In this document: positions 63,317-64,000 of the stretch, piece after piece
How the letters are laid out: every line of letters begins with the position of its first letter
Position numbering within the stretch: the stretch's first letter is position 1
The notes under the pieces: generated by a model
What the model saw: only the letters and a program-made list of their open reading frames with translations
Database searches by the model: none
Told to the model about the DNA's origin: nothing
Program-made: the position numbers and the translations under genes
NCBI GenBank assembly: GCA_023227835.1
Contig: JALOCI010000012.1
Location: 1-64,000, forward strand
Source of the DNA: Bacteroidales bacterium
Lineage (GTDB): Bacteria; Bacteroidota; Bacteroidia; Bacteroidales; UBA932
Reading direction: 5' to 3'
DNA length: 64,000 nucleotides

Positions 63317-64000
63317 GATATTCAGAGTTTGCTCTTTTATTTTTTCCAGTTCATCTTTCATCATGACGACTATTCTCTGAATTTCGGCATGATTTGCTTT
63401 TGACCCTAAAGTGTTTATTTCGCGCCCCATCTCCTGAGCAATAAAGCCAAGCTTTTTGCCCGGGAAGGGTTCGTTTTCCATACAATCTAAAAAATAGTTG
63501 CAGTGTTGTCTCAGACGCACCTTCTCCTCTGTAATATCTAATTTTTCCAGGTAAAAAATTATCTCCTGCTCGAGACGGTTCTGATCCGGAGAACACGTGA
63601 GGTGAGCCGTTGTTTTATCGCCTCGACTCTTTGTGTCTCATATTTCTCCACTGACGACACATATCCGGTTATCAGACCGACACGGACTTTTACATCCTCC
63701 GAAAGTCTGGCGCCCTCAGTTGCCCTGAAATCGCAAAGCATGATCAGTGCATTTTCTATGCATTTCTTAAGTTCGTCCCAGTTCTCTTCCTTGTCATCCT
63801 TTTTCTGATTTTCAATAACATCCGGGAGTTTCAGAATTGTACACAAAAGACCTGCTTCATCGAATTTTTGCCCAAGCATACTGTTGATCTCCTGAATTTG
63901 ATTGAAGTATGCCAAAAACGCTTCTTTGTTTATATTCTTACCAGAATTTTCCTGCATGGAGTCAGAAGTTGTATACATGTCAATACTGCCCCTTTGCAGG
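63311..64000 (-). pseudogene. yicC: yicC/yloC endoribonuclease-like gene, frameshifted and 5' truncated by the window
   Basis: Two frames together give a YicC protein. The upstream part (64000 to about 63600) reads LQRGSIDMYTTSD through KYETQRVEAIKQRL. The downstream part reads CSPDQNRLEQEII, FYLEKLDITEEKVRLRQH, GKKLGFIAQEMGREINTLGSKANHAEIQ and ends at the stop at 63311. The frame changes by -1 between about 63598 and 63612. The join also looks about 8-10 residues shorter than in other YicC proteins, where a longer spacer separates RL from the NRLEQE block. A small out-of-frame deletion or a sequencing error fits. The gene continues past the window. Confidence 0.75.

Noticed and set aside
63590..63620. 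Programmed -1 frameshift in yicC
   Set aside because: No X XXY YYZ slippery heptamer is visible at the join, and the spacer is also too short, so a deletion or error is more likely.

Overview
The window looks like a chromosomal stretch of an anaerobic Bacteroidales-type bacterium. The evidence is a SusC/SusD pair under an ECF sigma factor and a FecR anti-sigma factor, repeated TAnnTTTG (-7) promoter motifs with weak Shine-Dalgarno sequences, a tmRNA whose tag ends in the Bacteroidetes-like ENNYALAA, and outer-membrane biogenesis genes (lpxB, lnt). HydF (hydrogenase maturation) and a pyruvate phosphate dikinase point to anaerobic metabolism. I cannot assign a genus.

Layout. 1-8.9 kb: the end of a membrane protein (probably a polysaccharide flippase), a DEAD-box RNA helicase, a 43-residue membrane peptide not previously called, hydF, a secreted haem-binding/FMN-binding pair, ppdK and a PIN-PhoH ATPase. 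8.9-14.1 kb: purL (coupled to phoH), folC and tRNA-Val with its own consensus promoter and terminator. 14.2-15.7 kb: a DUF4932 secreted metalloprotease-like protein. 15.7-29.8 kb: an accessory locus reading one way, with ECF sigma, FecR, SusC (with STN domain), SusD, a cleaved-adhesin lipoprotein, an M20 peptidase, a cyanophycinase-like S51 lipoprotein, a YfcC-type transporter, an M14 carboxypeptidase and an enolase-superfamily racemase. This reads as a peptide or N-modified amino acid utilisation locus. 29.8-37.7 kb: a 24-bp inverted repeat, a small anchored protein, an exported TldD/TldE pair, an esterase, a 7TM-HD phosphohydrolase and a helical secreted protein.

37.8-44.3 kb: a HAD phosphatase, a 457-nt gap holding a long imperfect palindrome, a DnaQ-like exonuclease, and a tight five-gene set (PqqD-like protein, nucleotidyltransferase, ABC exporter, HPr-kinase-like protein, Ser/His signal-peptidase-like protein). 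That set resembles the accessory part of a RiPP pathway without a visible precursor or principal modifying enzyme. It ends in a hairpin shared with the oppositely oriented tmRNA gene.

44.3-56.4 kb: a LysE exporter, lnt, and a seven-gene minus-strand operon (surE, lpxB fused to an O6-alkylguanine-DNA alkyltransferase, dapF, coaD, a double-thioredoxin protein, a FAD/Fe-S dehydrogenase and a UbiD decarboxylase), most junctions being 4-nt overlaps. 56.5-64 kb: gap, a sensor-like membrane protein coupled to trkH, a RecD-like helicase, a DPP-IV-type peptidase, and the 3' part of a yicC gene that is out of frame.

The most unusual items are the LpxB-Ogt fusion, the PqqD/HprK/S26 cassette, the two inverted-repeat elements (29.76-29.89 kb and 38.60-38.77 kb), the peptidase-rich SusCD locus and the disrupted yicC. 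No CRISPR array, phage gene or transposase was seen.
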